NCBI GenBank assembly: GCA_903772945.1
Contig: CAICTM010000042.1
Location: 91,590 to 155,589 of the forward strand
Reading direction: 5' to 3'
DNA from: Seminavis robusta
Lineage: Eukaryota; Bacillariophyta; Bacillariophyceae; Naviculales; Naviculaceae
DNA length: 64,000 bases
Below, piece by piece: positions 10,730 to 20,006 of the stretch (position 1 is the stretch's first letter; each line of letters begins with the position of its first letter). Below the pieces are notes generated by a model. It made no database searches. It saw nothing but the letters and a program-made list of their open reading frames with translations, and was not told the origin of the DNA. A program made the position numbers and the translations under genes.

Positions 10730-12679
10730 AAGTGAAGTAGTTGACGAAACTTAGTGGAGGTCGGCAGTCGGCAAATCCCACTTCTGGAGGTTGTTGCAAA
10801 AGATGCGAAGGAGAGCAAAGGGCCTTCGCATCGCATCCAGTAAGTTGCCATCTACCGGTACTACAAGTAAGTGTTCATAGGCCCTTCATACTAGTAGTGG
10901 TGTGAAAGAAGGGTTGTCATGCATTAAAACACAGTTATAATTAACAATGTACTATGCATTAGCTTGCATTGGACATTTTGCAAAATTAATGTCATCGTTC
11001 GGAATAAAATATTGCAGCTATCGCAACATGTATGTGTACGAGTGTACCGGTGCCAGTACCGAGTGTACGAGTGACAGTCGAATGAGGAGCTTGCAGGAAA
11101 GAGAGAAGCCACTAGTGGTCGCAGCTAATGCCACGAGATTGACAAAAATGCGATTGTTAAGTCGAGAAGTGCAACTTTCCAGTCATTCTCTGACTCTTTT
11201 GGAGGCCGAACTAGTGATTTAACATAGAAAACCCAGGGAAAACCAGAGTCTTAACATGATGTAACCAGCATTGGCAATGAGGCAATAAGGTGAAGTACAC
11301 CAGAGTTGGACAAATCCAGTTACTAGTACTTAGCACCCTGATCCCACTTGCCAACATATTGCAATAGTTCGAAATTCTATCCGCCCACTTTAATTCACAA
11401 CCATTCTTACGATCAATGGCTGGTGCTTTGTCACTGAAACAGGGGGTAAAAAGACGGAACAGGAGGGGCGACTCCAGCTGACAACAGCAAATAACTACTA
11501 CTGGTAGTAGCTAGCTAGCTAGCTGTGTGATGGCAATGTGTGTGATGTGTGATGTGTGATGGCAATCACAGTTTCGGTAGTGACGCCACACATGCTTATT
11601 TTGGTGCCTCCGCCGGCACATCATGATGCCAGAGCCTGCTTCCTTAGCTTGTTCGCTTCTCCACATGCGCATGTACTATCCGGATACTAGTAAAAAACTG
11701 CACGTATCGTACTCTCGTACACTCGACTCTGAACAGCTACAGTACTACCGTAGCCAGCTAGCTAGCTCAGCAGGTATGGTACGCCAGTACCGTGCCGTTT
11801 CCGCAACTCCAAACAACCATCAGGAACGGCTTTGGCTGGGACTCGACTATTCATTCGGTTTGGGGCCAAGTGCGAATGATTCGATTCGATTCGATTCGAT
11901 TCGATTCCACTCCACAAACCACCAGCGTGTGAAGCTCTACTAGCTAGCTAGCTAGCCAAGCTCCAAGGATGTTGCGGGTGTGCAGCGTACAGCTGGCCAC
12001 CTGGTACAAGATGCATTTTCCCAAGGAACAAGGGAGTAAGACCATATCGTACCCGATTTAGTAGGGTGCCACTAGCTAGCGAAAAGAAATCTGTGAACAG
12101 GTGCGGTTCGCAACTGTGAACAGTTACTGTCAACTTGGTGATAATAGGAGCATCAAGCCTCAGGATAGTACATGTATGCCACCTGCACGTAATTGCCAAG
12201 CATCCTACCCCATGTAGCTACGCACCGTACTTGGCACATGTACTTGGCATGAAGCTTCAGCTGACCAGGCAAAGGTGGCACACGTAGTACTGCTCCTCTA
12301 GAGAATAGTACTAGCTAGCTAGCTAGTAGGAGAGTAATCGTACAATAGTTGTCAAAGGGATCTGGCTGCTGCTTTGGCTACCGAAGCTCAGTTCTTCCTT
12401 TGAAATTTCGATTCCTTGCTGACACCTTCCAGCCGTCTGATAGCTCTGCCAGCATGCTTGCGCTTGAGGCGCCTAACCACTTTAGTAGGTACCTGACCGT
12501 CCAACAGTCATGCAAAAACTGCGGTGGCTTACTGTGGCTACCTTTCTGGCCTGTCCTTTCCAGGTTGACTCTGTAACTTGTTGTTAGTACCGCTCCATAA
12601 TGACTGGATGCATCTCTGGCCTTTTTAAGAGCTGCAAAGTGGCTGCCTTTAAATCTGACCATTGGTGCGTACGGTACTG
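10730..12679. other. Gene-free region
   Basis: About 1.9 kb without a supported gene. It has several CTAGCTAG runs (11509-11523, 11756-11768, 11940-11955, 12310-12327), a TGTGATG microrepeat near 11525-11563 and six GATTC units at 11878-11907. Confidence 0.4.
11878..11907 (+). repeat. (GATTC)6 microsatellite
   Basis: Six GATTC/GATTC-like units in a row. Shorter runs of the same pentamer occur near 10150 and 20960. It is one base away from the GACTC unit expanded at 28531. Confidence 0.8.
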
Positions 12680-13924
12680 TCATGAGACTGGTGTTGAGTA
12701 CACCATGGTTGCCTCCTCGAGCAATGGAAATTTGGCCTCCAAAACGCCTGTCTTGAGTGATATTATTCTGCCGTCTATGGCCACCATAAACCCGACCGCG
12801 CTCTCCTCGTCGCCACCACCCTTCTCCTCCGAGACGTTGGCGGTCAACGTGTTGTGTTGAAGCAATGTTTCTTGAATCCTTTTGGAGAAGCAAGCGTGCC
12901 AGAGTGCAGCATACAGATGTGTCTCGTTTGCCCCCGCCAAGCACAGAACCCAAGATGACTTGAGACTTGGCATTGGTTTGTCTCGAACCAAGGCCATGAT
13001 GGCTTCGCTGGTGGTGGTATCTGCATTGCTATGACTCCCTGGACGCCGTAAGGAATACACCAACCCAAATTGCAAGCTCTCTTGTAAGAGTGGAGTCTCT
13101 GGACTCATCACTTTCCAAACTCCAGGCATCACTCCAGAGTTATTCAGTGACACTTGTTCCAACTGCTGTTGGAGCGATGCTGTGTCTAGTATGGGCTCCC
13201 AGCATTGTTGTTTTGCCTCCTTGGGGATCTGCGGTGTCATGCCCAAAGCATCCAACAAGTGTTGACAGGGCACGCCTGCTTCCTTGATGCGGTATCCAGG
13301 AAGCTTGGCAATGGTTCTGAAATCGGACATGCGTATCACTGCAGATTGTTGCATTCCCACTCGTTCGAATACTCGCTGCATGGCAGTATTACTCCGAATG
13401 GTGCAAGCCATGATTTTTTTGTAGCGCTGCTTTAGTTGTGGTCGTCGATCCTTCTGCTCCAACAACATGGTGGATATCAATCGAGTGGCATATCCCTGAT
13501 TTCGATGCTCTTGATTGGTCCGTACTGCTTCCAACCAACCAATTTGTGGTGAAAGGGATCGCAAATTGGCCACGGCCAACAGTACTAGTAGTGTTTCTTG
13601 GCTGCTTTCCACTACCAGAACCTGAAAGTCGCAGGCAGGATCTTCTTCGTAGAGGCGTGCCTCTGCTGGAAGATAATCTGTCCCGCGAAAGACTGATTGA
13701 CAGATTATTTTCAGAGGTTCTAAATCTGTTGTGGAGTTGAAAGGTCGTATCCGTAGGCTATCACCATCTCTGGTTTCTTCGACAGCATTGGTTTGTGTGG
13801 AAAAAAGACACTGAGAGGAAGCACCGGTGGTTGGTACCGGTAGAAGATGAACGGCTTGAAATCCTGAGGATTGCTTGAGGAGCAGCAGCAAGAAGGGAAG
13901 CACGAAGTGGTAGACCCGTTTCAT
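12680..13924 (-). CDS. GNAT N-acetyltransferase (NAT16-like), possibly plastid-targeted
   Basis: A single exon of 414 residues. A hydrophobic leader (MKRVYHFVLPFLLLLLKQSSG) is followed by Phe and a Ser/Thr-rich stretch, like a diatom plastid presequence with Gly-Phe at the cleavage step. The GNAT fold is supported at about residues 57-200: DYLPAEARLYEEDP, then VLLAVANLRSLSP, then the acetyl-CoA loop VRTNQEHRNQGYATRLI (about 134-150), then NTAMQRVFERVGMQ. The DYLP...W/Y..DP pattern and the long C-terminal half resemble NAT16-type enzymes, which acetylate small molecules such as histidine. The actual acceptor is unknown. The C-terminal ~200 residues are not catalytic by sequence. Confidence 0.8.
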   Translation of the reverse strand: MKRVYHFVLPFLLLLLKQSSGFQAVHLLPVPTTGASSQCLFSTQTNAVEETRDGDSLRIRPFNSTTDLEPLKIICQSVFRGTDYLPAEARLYEEDPACDFQVLVVESSQETLLVLLAVANLRSLSPQIGWLEAVRTNQEHRNQGYATRLISTMLLEQKDRRPQLKQRYKKIMACTIRSNTAMQRVFERVGMQQSAVIRMSDFRTIAKLPGYRIKEAGVPCQHLLDALGMTPQIPKEAKQQCWEPILDTASLQQQLEQVSLNNSGVMPGVWKVMSPETPLLQESLQFGLVYSLRRPGSHSNADTTTSEAIMALVRDKPMPSLKSSWVLCLAGANETHLYAALWHACFSKRIQETLLQHNTLTANVSEEKGGGDEESAVGFMVAIDGRIISLKTGVLEAKFPLLEEATMVYSTPVS

Positions 13925-14396
13925 CCTGCATATGTGCGTATGCTGTTCAGAGATGAAACCGACACGTCCTTAAGCTCCTCCTTGTGCAGTGGTAACTGCA
14001 TGTATTGCTACCCGCCACTGTACATGTGGCTACCGGTAGCAGAGGGTGGTGCCTGTGCTGCTGTTCGTGGTTGTTGAACTTGGGCTCATGCCATTGCTGC
14101 GTGGGCACGTGTGTGTCAATCTTCGCGAAAATAACAATAAAAATGCTATTTAAAAACTAGTGTGTGATGATGATCGTGACGACACACAGAAGACATAACA
14201 CCACTCCGAGACTCGACTCTGCGTGTGTCCACGCAACACCTACCGGTACCAGTGCTCTTGCTCTGGGGCCGTCTATAGCTAGCAGCAAGCAAACAAGTAC
14301 TCAATTCTGTCGGTGGCAAGCAAACTGTGCGACGGGTGTACAACCTCTTATCGGTAGATACCTTGGTGCGATAAATAGACGGGGCAACAACAAAAA
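13925..14396. other. Divergent promoter region
   Basis: Lies between the minus-strand GNAT gene and the plus-strand membrane-protein gene, so it should hold both promoters. No specific element is recognised. Confidence 0.35.
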
Positions 14397-15183
14397 ATGG
14401 CATGGAGTGACGACGATTGGTTTGTTCACTGTAACAGCGGCAATTGGCTCTGGAACAATGTTGGTTTTGGAGCCCTCTTTGGTCTGCTTTGCTTCTGGAC
14501 GATTTATGTGACGCTGATTGTGATCGAGAAAGCGTGGGGGAAATTTCGACAATGGCAAGATTACAACCATAAAGCAGTTCCAATCCAAGGCACTCTAGTT
14601 CAGAAAATTCATCATGATCTACCACGGACCCGACATCGTGCACCAGATGACCATACTAGTGAAGATACAGACTCGTACTATCTTCATATCCAATACGACA
14701 TGCCAATTTTTCTGCAGTCAGAAGAGGAGGAAGAACGAGAAGACGAGGAGGAGAACGAAGGCAACGGCGTTGGCGCTCACAATACCGGTAGCATCACAAG
14801 ACTCCGTGTGGGTGTGCATGGCAATGATGCTGGTAGTCGCCTTGATCCTTTGCTTTGTCCGAAGTATCTGGTGTGGCCATCACGTATACTCATCAGAGGA
14901 AGTGCGGCGTCGCATCCAAGAGCAACGGGAGAGGACAGCAGCAATGGCTCCTTTACTGGAGGAATACGCTCGTTCCAATGAGCAATACAATGCTCTGTTA
15001 GATTCCATTAGTCGACAGATTGGAGCCGGGGCACAAGACTCCTGGAGACTGGGCGAGGATGACTTTCGGGATTTCTTCCATCGAGCAGCGATGCAGGCTA
15101 ATGTGGATGCGGGCATAGTTCATCCTTTCTCAGTCGAGACGGAGATGGTTTCCACCCACAACGGCACCAACGAGCTCTCGTAG
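14397..15183 (+). CDS. Small two-TM membrane protein, splicing unresolved
   Basis: The coding signal is in two frames. From the ATG at 14397 (context AAAAAATGG) comes a membrane segment (about residues 22-45, GFGALFGLLCFWTIYVTLIVI), then a soluble part with YYLHIQYD and a Glu-rich run. In the +1 frame from about 14800 comes a second membrane segment (VWVCMAMMLVVALILCFVRS) and a charged helix (EEVRRRIQEQRERTAAM), ending at 15183. An intron from a GTGAAG donor at 14659 to an AG at 14791 or 14800 would join the frames, but the acceptors are poor. A one-base frameshift in the GAG-rich tract is equally possible. Read without a join, frame 1 stops at 14981 after 194 residues. No family is recognised. 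Confidence 0.45.
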
Positions 15184-15518
15184 CGCCGTTAAGCTGAGTG
15201 GAGACTTGAAGCAGTTGATTTCACCTGGCCAATACTCTCGGCAGCCGCACTCCTTCAAACAGCCAGCCAATTTCTACTCTTAGTCTGATGCTACTGATTT
15301 GAACGCTGCCCTCCGTATGTGGATTTGTCGATGGGAGAGACAACGTGGCATAGTTGACTATCGGTATAACAAGCCGGTACAGTGTACTACGATTCAAGTA
15401 CAAGGAGGAAGTTTTTGCAACACTGTGTCAAAAATGATAATATGTACATCTAATAATAGTGATCCCTGGGTTTCTCGTGTCTATGCAAAAAGTGAAGGCT
15501 CTCACCAAGAGGAAACCC
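15184..15518. other. Convergent 3' flanks
   Basis: Between the 3' ends of the membrane-protein gene and MGN-D. No gene or repeat is seen. Confidence 0.4.
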
Positions 15519-16010
15519 TTAGGCACCTTTGGCGATTGCGGGTTTGGGCTGGCCCCCCGGAGATGTGCTGGGCACATTGATGCTCGAAGGAATGAAAATG
15601 TTCTCTTCCTCATCTTCCTCGAGCGCTTTCTTGAGATTGTACTCGGATTTCTTGGATCGTTGCTCCACAAACTTGCGCAGAAGATCATCTCCATCCTTGC
15701 TCTGCTCTTTGACGGTCTGCACAAACTCCAGGATCTGGTCAAGTGTCTCTTCGCTGGCCCACTCGGTCGCCTCGATCCGGTCGGTTTGACGCTTGGAAAG
15801 GATCAAGCCAAACGAATCGATCCTTCCAAACGAACTCACAGATTTAGTACGTCGCATGTTACCATTCTTCTTGTTTTCGCGCCGGGCAGGAGAAGTCTGT
15901 CCATCTTTGCTCGATGGAATGATGGAATCATCAAAGGACTTCAGGCGTCGACCATTCCGTCGTTTCTGTGCCGTGCCATCGGGGGAGAATTGACTGGAAG
16001 TGTTGCCCAT
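15519..16010 (-). CDS. MGN-family small protein D
   Basis: A single exon of 163 residues. The ATG at 16010 gives MGNTSSQF (Gly2, Ser6), the family start, though the frame is open further upstream. A basic, Ser-rich half (RRNGRRLKSF, RRENKKNGNMRRTKS) precedes a helical core (SEETLDQILEFVQTVKEQSK, then LLRKFVEQRSKKSE). The order of features is the same as in A-C, but sequence identity is low outside LLRKFVEQ versus LLDEFVDFQ. An acidic patch and IFIPSSINV near the end may correspond to the PISEI tail of A-C. Membership rests on the start motif, architecture, exonless structure and position, so it is less secure than for A-C. Confidence 0.75.
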   Translation of the reverse strand: MGNTSSQFSPDGTAQKRRNGRRLKSFDDSIIPSSKDGQTSPARRENKKNGNMRRTKSVSSFGRIDSFGLILSKRQTDRIEATEWASEETLDQILEFVQTVKEQSKDGDDLLRKFVEQRSKKSEYNLKKALEEDEEENIFIPSSINVPSTSPGGQPKPAIAKGA

Positions 16011-16063
16011 TTTGATGACTTTTTCTGCTGCCTGCTTGGGATTATTTTGAACTAAGAAGAAAG

Positions 16064-16071
16064 ATTGTGAG
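16064..16071 (-). promoter_or_regulatory. TTGTGAG element upstream of MGN-D
   Basis: ATTGTGAG on the plus strand, 54-61 bp before the MGN-D ATG. It is shorter than the 11-base match shared by A-C. Confidence 0.35.
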
Positions 16072-17563
16072 CAGTATTGAAAACCTTCATGCCTTGTACA
16101 GGAAACCTTCATCGATCACAAAAGCTTCCCAAACCAAAATCTTTGGCTTCTGTAAAAAACAGTTCGCCATGTGACAGCTGATGCTACCGCTACATTTAAA
16201 CATGTTGTACGTGTACTGAGGTGGTAGTAAAATAAATACCGGTGGGTGTTTCCAGGTCTTTTTACCACGCCATTCTTGCCTGTGACCAACTTATAAATCT
16301 CAAGTCCAGTTGATAGTTTCAATGCTGCAAGCTGTTTAATGTGAAGTGCCGGTAAATAATGCTTCCAGAGCAGTACGTGTTTGCTTTCTTCATCAGTTGT
16401 TAAACCCTGGTCGTCAATCGATGCAATTTGGGATTCTTTGAGGTCCAGCAAGAAGTTCCAAGAGCAGGGGAGACTTTTTTTGTGGACGGTGGACGCGCTT
16501 ATTTTGGAATAATAAGCCCGCCAGAATCGAATCCAGGATCAATGTACAACTACCTTTGTACCGCTACTTACTCTGACTACAATGTTGAGCAAACCAATGA
16601 CATGTATCTCTTCCGACAGCAGAGCAGCCCTTTTACAAAGTTTTGGAGTTTATTGGAACAAGCTCCAGCGGCGGCTGTGCTGGCATTCTTGATGACTTGG
16701 AGCTGTCGCTGACTTCAGCCGGAAGTGCTGCAAGCAATCTTTTCGATACATATTGGTACCGGTACCACAGATATGGAAAAGCGCTTTGTGCAATGTCAGT
16801 GCAAAATAAACTTGTGCTCCTGGCTGGTTGCCGGAGCTTCGCCACCGTCCCGCCGTCAAAAGAATTCTCCAAAGACGGCTGACTTAGATTTCTCGTTGGA
16901 TAGGGAATTGTACGATATAATGACGGATCTCGCTCTGGATATGCAGATAGTTCAACGGTGTGCCGAGAGTGCAGCAACCACCCTGCCTCAGCCAAAATGG
17001 CGTCCTCCATTTGCCGCCCGAAGTAGGCGGTGCCGCTAGGCCTGTCAGCAGGCTTCAGTGAACTGGTGAGAGCTATGGAGATATAGCAAAGTTGGTTGTA
17101 ACCACAAGTTGACTCAAACTGTCTGCACCAGCCCAGGATCTCAAGCAACTTGGATATCTCGAGAAGCCTTCAGTTTCTGTGTCTGCCGTCGCAGATCTCT
17201 GGTCAACTTCTGCGAACTTCCCCCCAAGATATGCTCCAACGCTTCTTTAGCGGCTAGATTGGTTTATCGAAGAGTCAACCTTCGACGGATGAACCATCAT
17301 GGTGGTTGCAGCTGTGGTTGCGAAGAGAGCACTACCCGTACCGATACAGGATCTGTGGCAGCTAGTCTAGTATCTTCCCGGCCTTTTAGCTGGAGGCAGG
17401 AGCAACGAAGGGAAAATCCATAGGTTGAGACAATCAATATTATTTTAGAGTCTACGAGATTGGTAGTCTAGCTAGAGAACATCTCCTGTGACTTTTACGG
17501 ACTGTGAACGCTCCTGGAGTGAATCAATCAATCAACTCCAACCCCAGTGCTTCGAACACATGG
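16072..17563. other. Gene-free region with one possible exon remnant
   Basis: No complete gene is supported. A minus-strand open stretch at 17141-17263 reads like coding sequence (AKEALEHILGG, then a Lys/Arg-rich helix) and is preceded by a possible AG acceptor, but no partner exon was found. Confidence 0.3.
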
Positions 17564-17866
17564 CTATTCTTTCTTGCCATAGTTCTTGGCAATATTCTTG
17601 ACAATGGATACCTTGTTACCATTGCAATCTTCAAAGCGGACCACCGTCTTCTTCTTATACATGCCAGAGCCATAACCAGATCCACTGACATGCCACTTGC
17701 TCTTCTTGACAATCTTGAGGCCACGTTGAGCAGCGCACACTTCCTCCAACTTGTCCTTGCGTTGCTGAACAAGTCCACCAGAAGCAAAGGAAGGTGAAGT
17801 TTCAGAGGAGAACTTCATGTTGTTCGAACCATTGGCTGTGTTGGTTCCACGGTGAATAGATGTCAT
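17564..17866 (-). CDS. Small basic protein of unknown function
   Basis: A single exon of 100 residues starting MTSIHRGTNTANGSNN. The ORF is open further upstream, but the ATG at 17866 follows an AC-rich leader typical of a 5' UTR. The N-terminal third is Ser/Thr/Asn-rich, the middle has QQRKDKLEEVCAAQRG, and the C-terminal third is basic with KKSKWHVSGSGYGSGMYKK and ends KNIAKNYGKKE. No domain, signal peptide or membrane segment is seen. Two TTTTGTGAG words lie upstream, like the element before the neighbouring MGN genes, so it may be co-regulated with them although it lacks the MGN start. Confidence 0.65.
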   Translation of the reverse strand: MTSIHRGTNTANGSNNMKFSSETSPSFASGGLVQQRKDKLEEVCAAQRGLKIVKKSKWHVSGSGYGSGMYKKKTVVRFEDCNGNKVSIVKNIAKNYGKKE

Positions 17867-17913
17867 GCTTGTAGTTGTTGAGATGAAAGAATCGATTGTC
17901 TGTTGTGTGATGG

Positions 17914-17944
17914 TTTTGTGAGCCAAGCAAGTTAGTTTTGTGAG
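17914..17944 (-). promoter_or_regulatory. Double TTGTGAG element upstream of the 100-residue gene
   Basis: TTTTGTGAG occurs at 17914-17922 and 17936-17944 on the plus strand, about 48-78 bp before the ATG, in the same orientation relative to the gene as before the MGN genes. Confidence 0.35.
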
Positions 17945-18563
17945 CTGAAGGTATCCACTCAACACGAGGATCAGGATTTCGTCTCGGAACTTGGAAACGG
18001 TCCTCAAACTTCTCGTTGCACGAACTCGAAGCACATCATGGCCGATTGTCCAAAAAAGTCGGGTTGAATTGACGGAAACGGTCGTCATCATGCTCATCAG
18101 TGCCATTGGCAACGAGAACGTCGGACGTCCGGCGGGGTTTAATCTTGGGGTTTCAAACAGTTTTCAAAGCCGTTTACATGTATCGGAAAGCGCGATTTTC
18201 TTTGGTGTCTCGAATGCAGCACTTTTACCCCTCTTGCTAGCTAGAGGACTGAAATTGAAGTGTTGTTGTCTAGCTTAGCTCCCTGTCGATCGCGAAGAGG
18301 GTCGTTCAAGAACCTATACGGTACTGTACGGTACTTTGGATGAATCAGTCAAACCGTAATCTCACGATAACAACACCATCAATATTGTTTTGTTCCTCCT
18401 CCGAAGATAAAAAGGTGCTACATGCTTTGCTTAATATTGGTGGCATGAACTGCCAAAGAACGGAGATGCGTTGGTTGGGAGTCCAACCTGATGATTTCCT
18501 AAAAATCTTTGTTGCACAGCGATTTTCCTCTCGCCATCAATAGGATTCAATCTATTCCGGGGG

Positions 18564-18930
18564 CTAGCTTCCTTTCGCGGCCAGCTTTTGCAGCTCTTTT
18601 TCCTGATCGGCATATCGTCTTCCTTGCTTGGCCATGACCCGCTCCTGTGCCTGAATGTCAGCAATCATCTTGTGCTCCTTGCGGCCATGAAGGCACTCAA
18701 AGTAATCCTCACGTTCCGCAAAACACAGCATGGGATGACTCTTCTCATCACGCTGGCTCTAAATACACAATAAAACACCAAACAGAGGTTGGAAAACTAA
18801 TGCACCCATTGGCAAGGTGAAGATCGCTTAGCAGGGTGAAGATTCCAGCACTTACCATGCACTTTTTGAAATCCGCGTAGAACGGATAGCATCGGCCGAT
18901 GCCACCTCGGATACCGTATCCACTAGCCAT
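18564..18930 (-). CDS. NDUFS5: NADH:ubiquinone oxidoreductase 15-kDa subunit (NDUFS5-like)
   Basis: Two exons encode 89 residues: exon 1 at 18930-18856, exon 2 at 18758-18564, with a 97-bp phase-0 intron (GTAAGT...TTTAG). The protein is a twin-CX9C protein: CYPFYADFKKC in exon 1 and CFAEREDYFEC in exon 2, each with exactly nine residues between cysteines. The GGIGRCYPF..F..C start and the HGRKEH stretch after the second pair fit the accessory complex I subunit NDUFS5. This subunit sits on the intermembrane-space side of mitochondrial complex I and is imported and oxidised by the Mia40 route. A charged helix (AQERVMAKQGRRYADQEKEL) ends the protein. The exon join was deduced from frame and from the second CX9C. 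Confidence 0.88.
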
Positions 18931-19558
18931 TCTTATTAACCTCTAAGACGCAGTATTATTGGACGCAAAGTCTATCAACAGCAACAGCTCTGACAAGTTG
19001 ATGCCTTGTTGGTTGGTTGTTGTTGTTGAGGGTGCCGATGGATTGCGGATCGCTGTTGGATGACGTATTACAAGACGGTGAAGCTGCAATGCATGGAAAC
19101 TGCCGATGAGCCCTAGTCGATCACTCCATTCGCATTTTGCCGAGCTGGGAGCGCTATCGGTAGCCTTGTAGATTGTAGACCATCCCAGCCATTGTACACT
19201 TGTCACGGTAGTTGTAGACATCTATCTAGATGCTATCTAGGAGAGTCCAACGCAGGGCAAGCAAGGTTGGTGGGCTGCTAGTTAGGAGCATGACTTGAAA
19301 CAGGTTGTTTCGCAACAGGCTTCCTAACAGGTGTTCGGCTGAAATGCTGTGCTCTGAGTGGCCTGGAAGGACAGCTAGCTAGCGGAACAAAGACACACAG
19401 CCAATTCTGCTTCTCAATACCATGACGAAGACTACTGGAATAATATCAAAACTGGAATCTAGTGTATTTAGTTAGAAGTGAGGCATTGGCTGCGACTGAA
19501 AACGCAAAATTGTTAGTGTACACAAAGAGGATGTCTCCCTCCACGGAACCGGCTCTGG
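18931..19558. other. Gene-free spacer
   Basis: Holds the NDUFS5 promoter side and the 3' flank of MGN-E. A (GTT)n run lies near 19012-19030. No gene is supported. Confidence 0.4.
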
Positions 19559-19966
19559 TTAAGCGGTCTTTGCAGTGGCAGACTTGAGATGCTTGTCCTC
19601 CATGACAACAACGCTCCTCACCGGAGCATCGCCGTCAATGTCCTCATCTTCCTCGTCGCCATCGATGAAAACCTGGATCTTCTTGGACGATTTCAATTGT
19701 TTCTTGACGTACTTTCGCAGTTCCTTGACATCGTCAATCTTTTGGCCCCTGTTGGCTGAGTACACCACGTCGTAGATTTGATTGATCAATTCCTCGTCGA
19801 TTCCATCCAGGCTATTGCCACTGGCATTGCTTGGCAGATCCTTGGGTTTGGAAGTTCTCTTTCTCCTGCGAGGGGAAGAAGAAATCTTGACCGTGCTTTT
19901 GGTCAGGTCGAGGCTCTCGCAAATCTCTTTACACTTCTTCTCGGATGTGCCGTTGACATTGCCCAT
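19559..19966 (-). CDS. MGN-family small protein E
   Basis: A single exon of 135 residues and the most diverged family member. It starts MGNVNGTSEKK: Gly2 is kept but residue 6 is Gly rather than Ser, so myristoylation is less certain. A basic Ser-rich part (SSPRRRKRTSKPKD, about 30-43) precedes the helical core (IDEELINQIYDVVYSANRGQ, then VKELRKYVKKQLKSS). An acidic run (DGDEEDEDIDGD) follows. The order of parts matches the other four proteins. The core aligns best with that of MGN-D. Confidence 0.7.
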   Translation of the reverse strand: MGNVNGTSEKKCKEICESLDLTKSTVKISSSPRRRKRTSKPKDLPSNASGNSLDGIDEELINQIYDVVYSANRGQKIDDVKELRKYVKKQLKSSKKIQVFIDGDEEDEDIDGDAPVRSVVVMEDKHLKSATAKTA

Positions 19967-19994
19967 GGTAAAAGTTGGTGATTCTTAATAGTAG

Positions 19995-20006
19995 TTTGTG
20001 TGAAGG
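19995..20006 (-). promoter_or_regulatory. Degenerate TTGTG element upstream of MGN-E
   Basis: TTTGTGTGAAGG followed by TTTTGAG on the plus strand, 29-40 bp before the ATG. It resembles TTGTGAGAAG...TTTTGAG before MGN-A with one substitution and a gap. Weak on its own. Confidence 0.2.

Noticed and set aside
16633-17148. 171-codon minus-strand frame
   Set aside because: No domain, poor composition and no consistent start context; judged a chance frame.
17141-17263. Possible last exon of a minus-strand gene (AKEALEHILGG...)
   Set aside because: The amino-acid pattern looks real and an AG precedes it, but no donor exon with a start could be found, so no gene was called.
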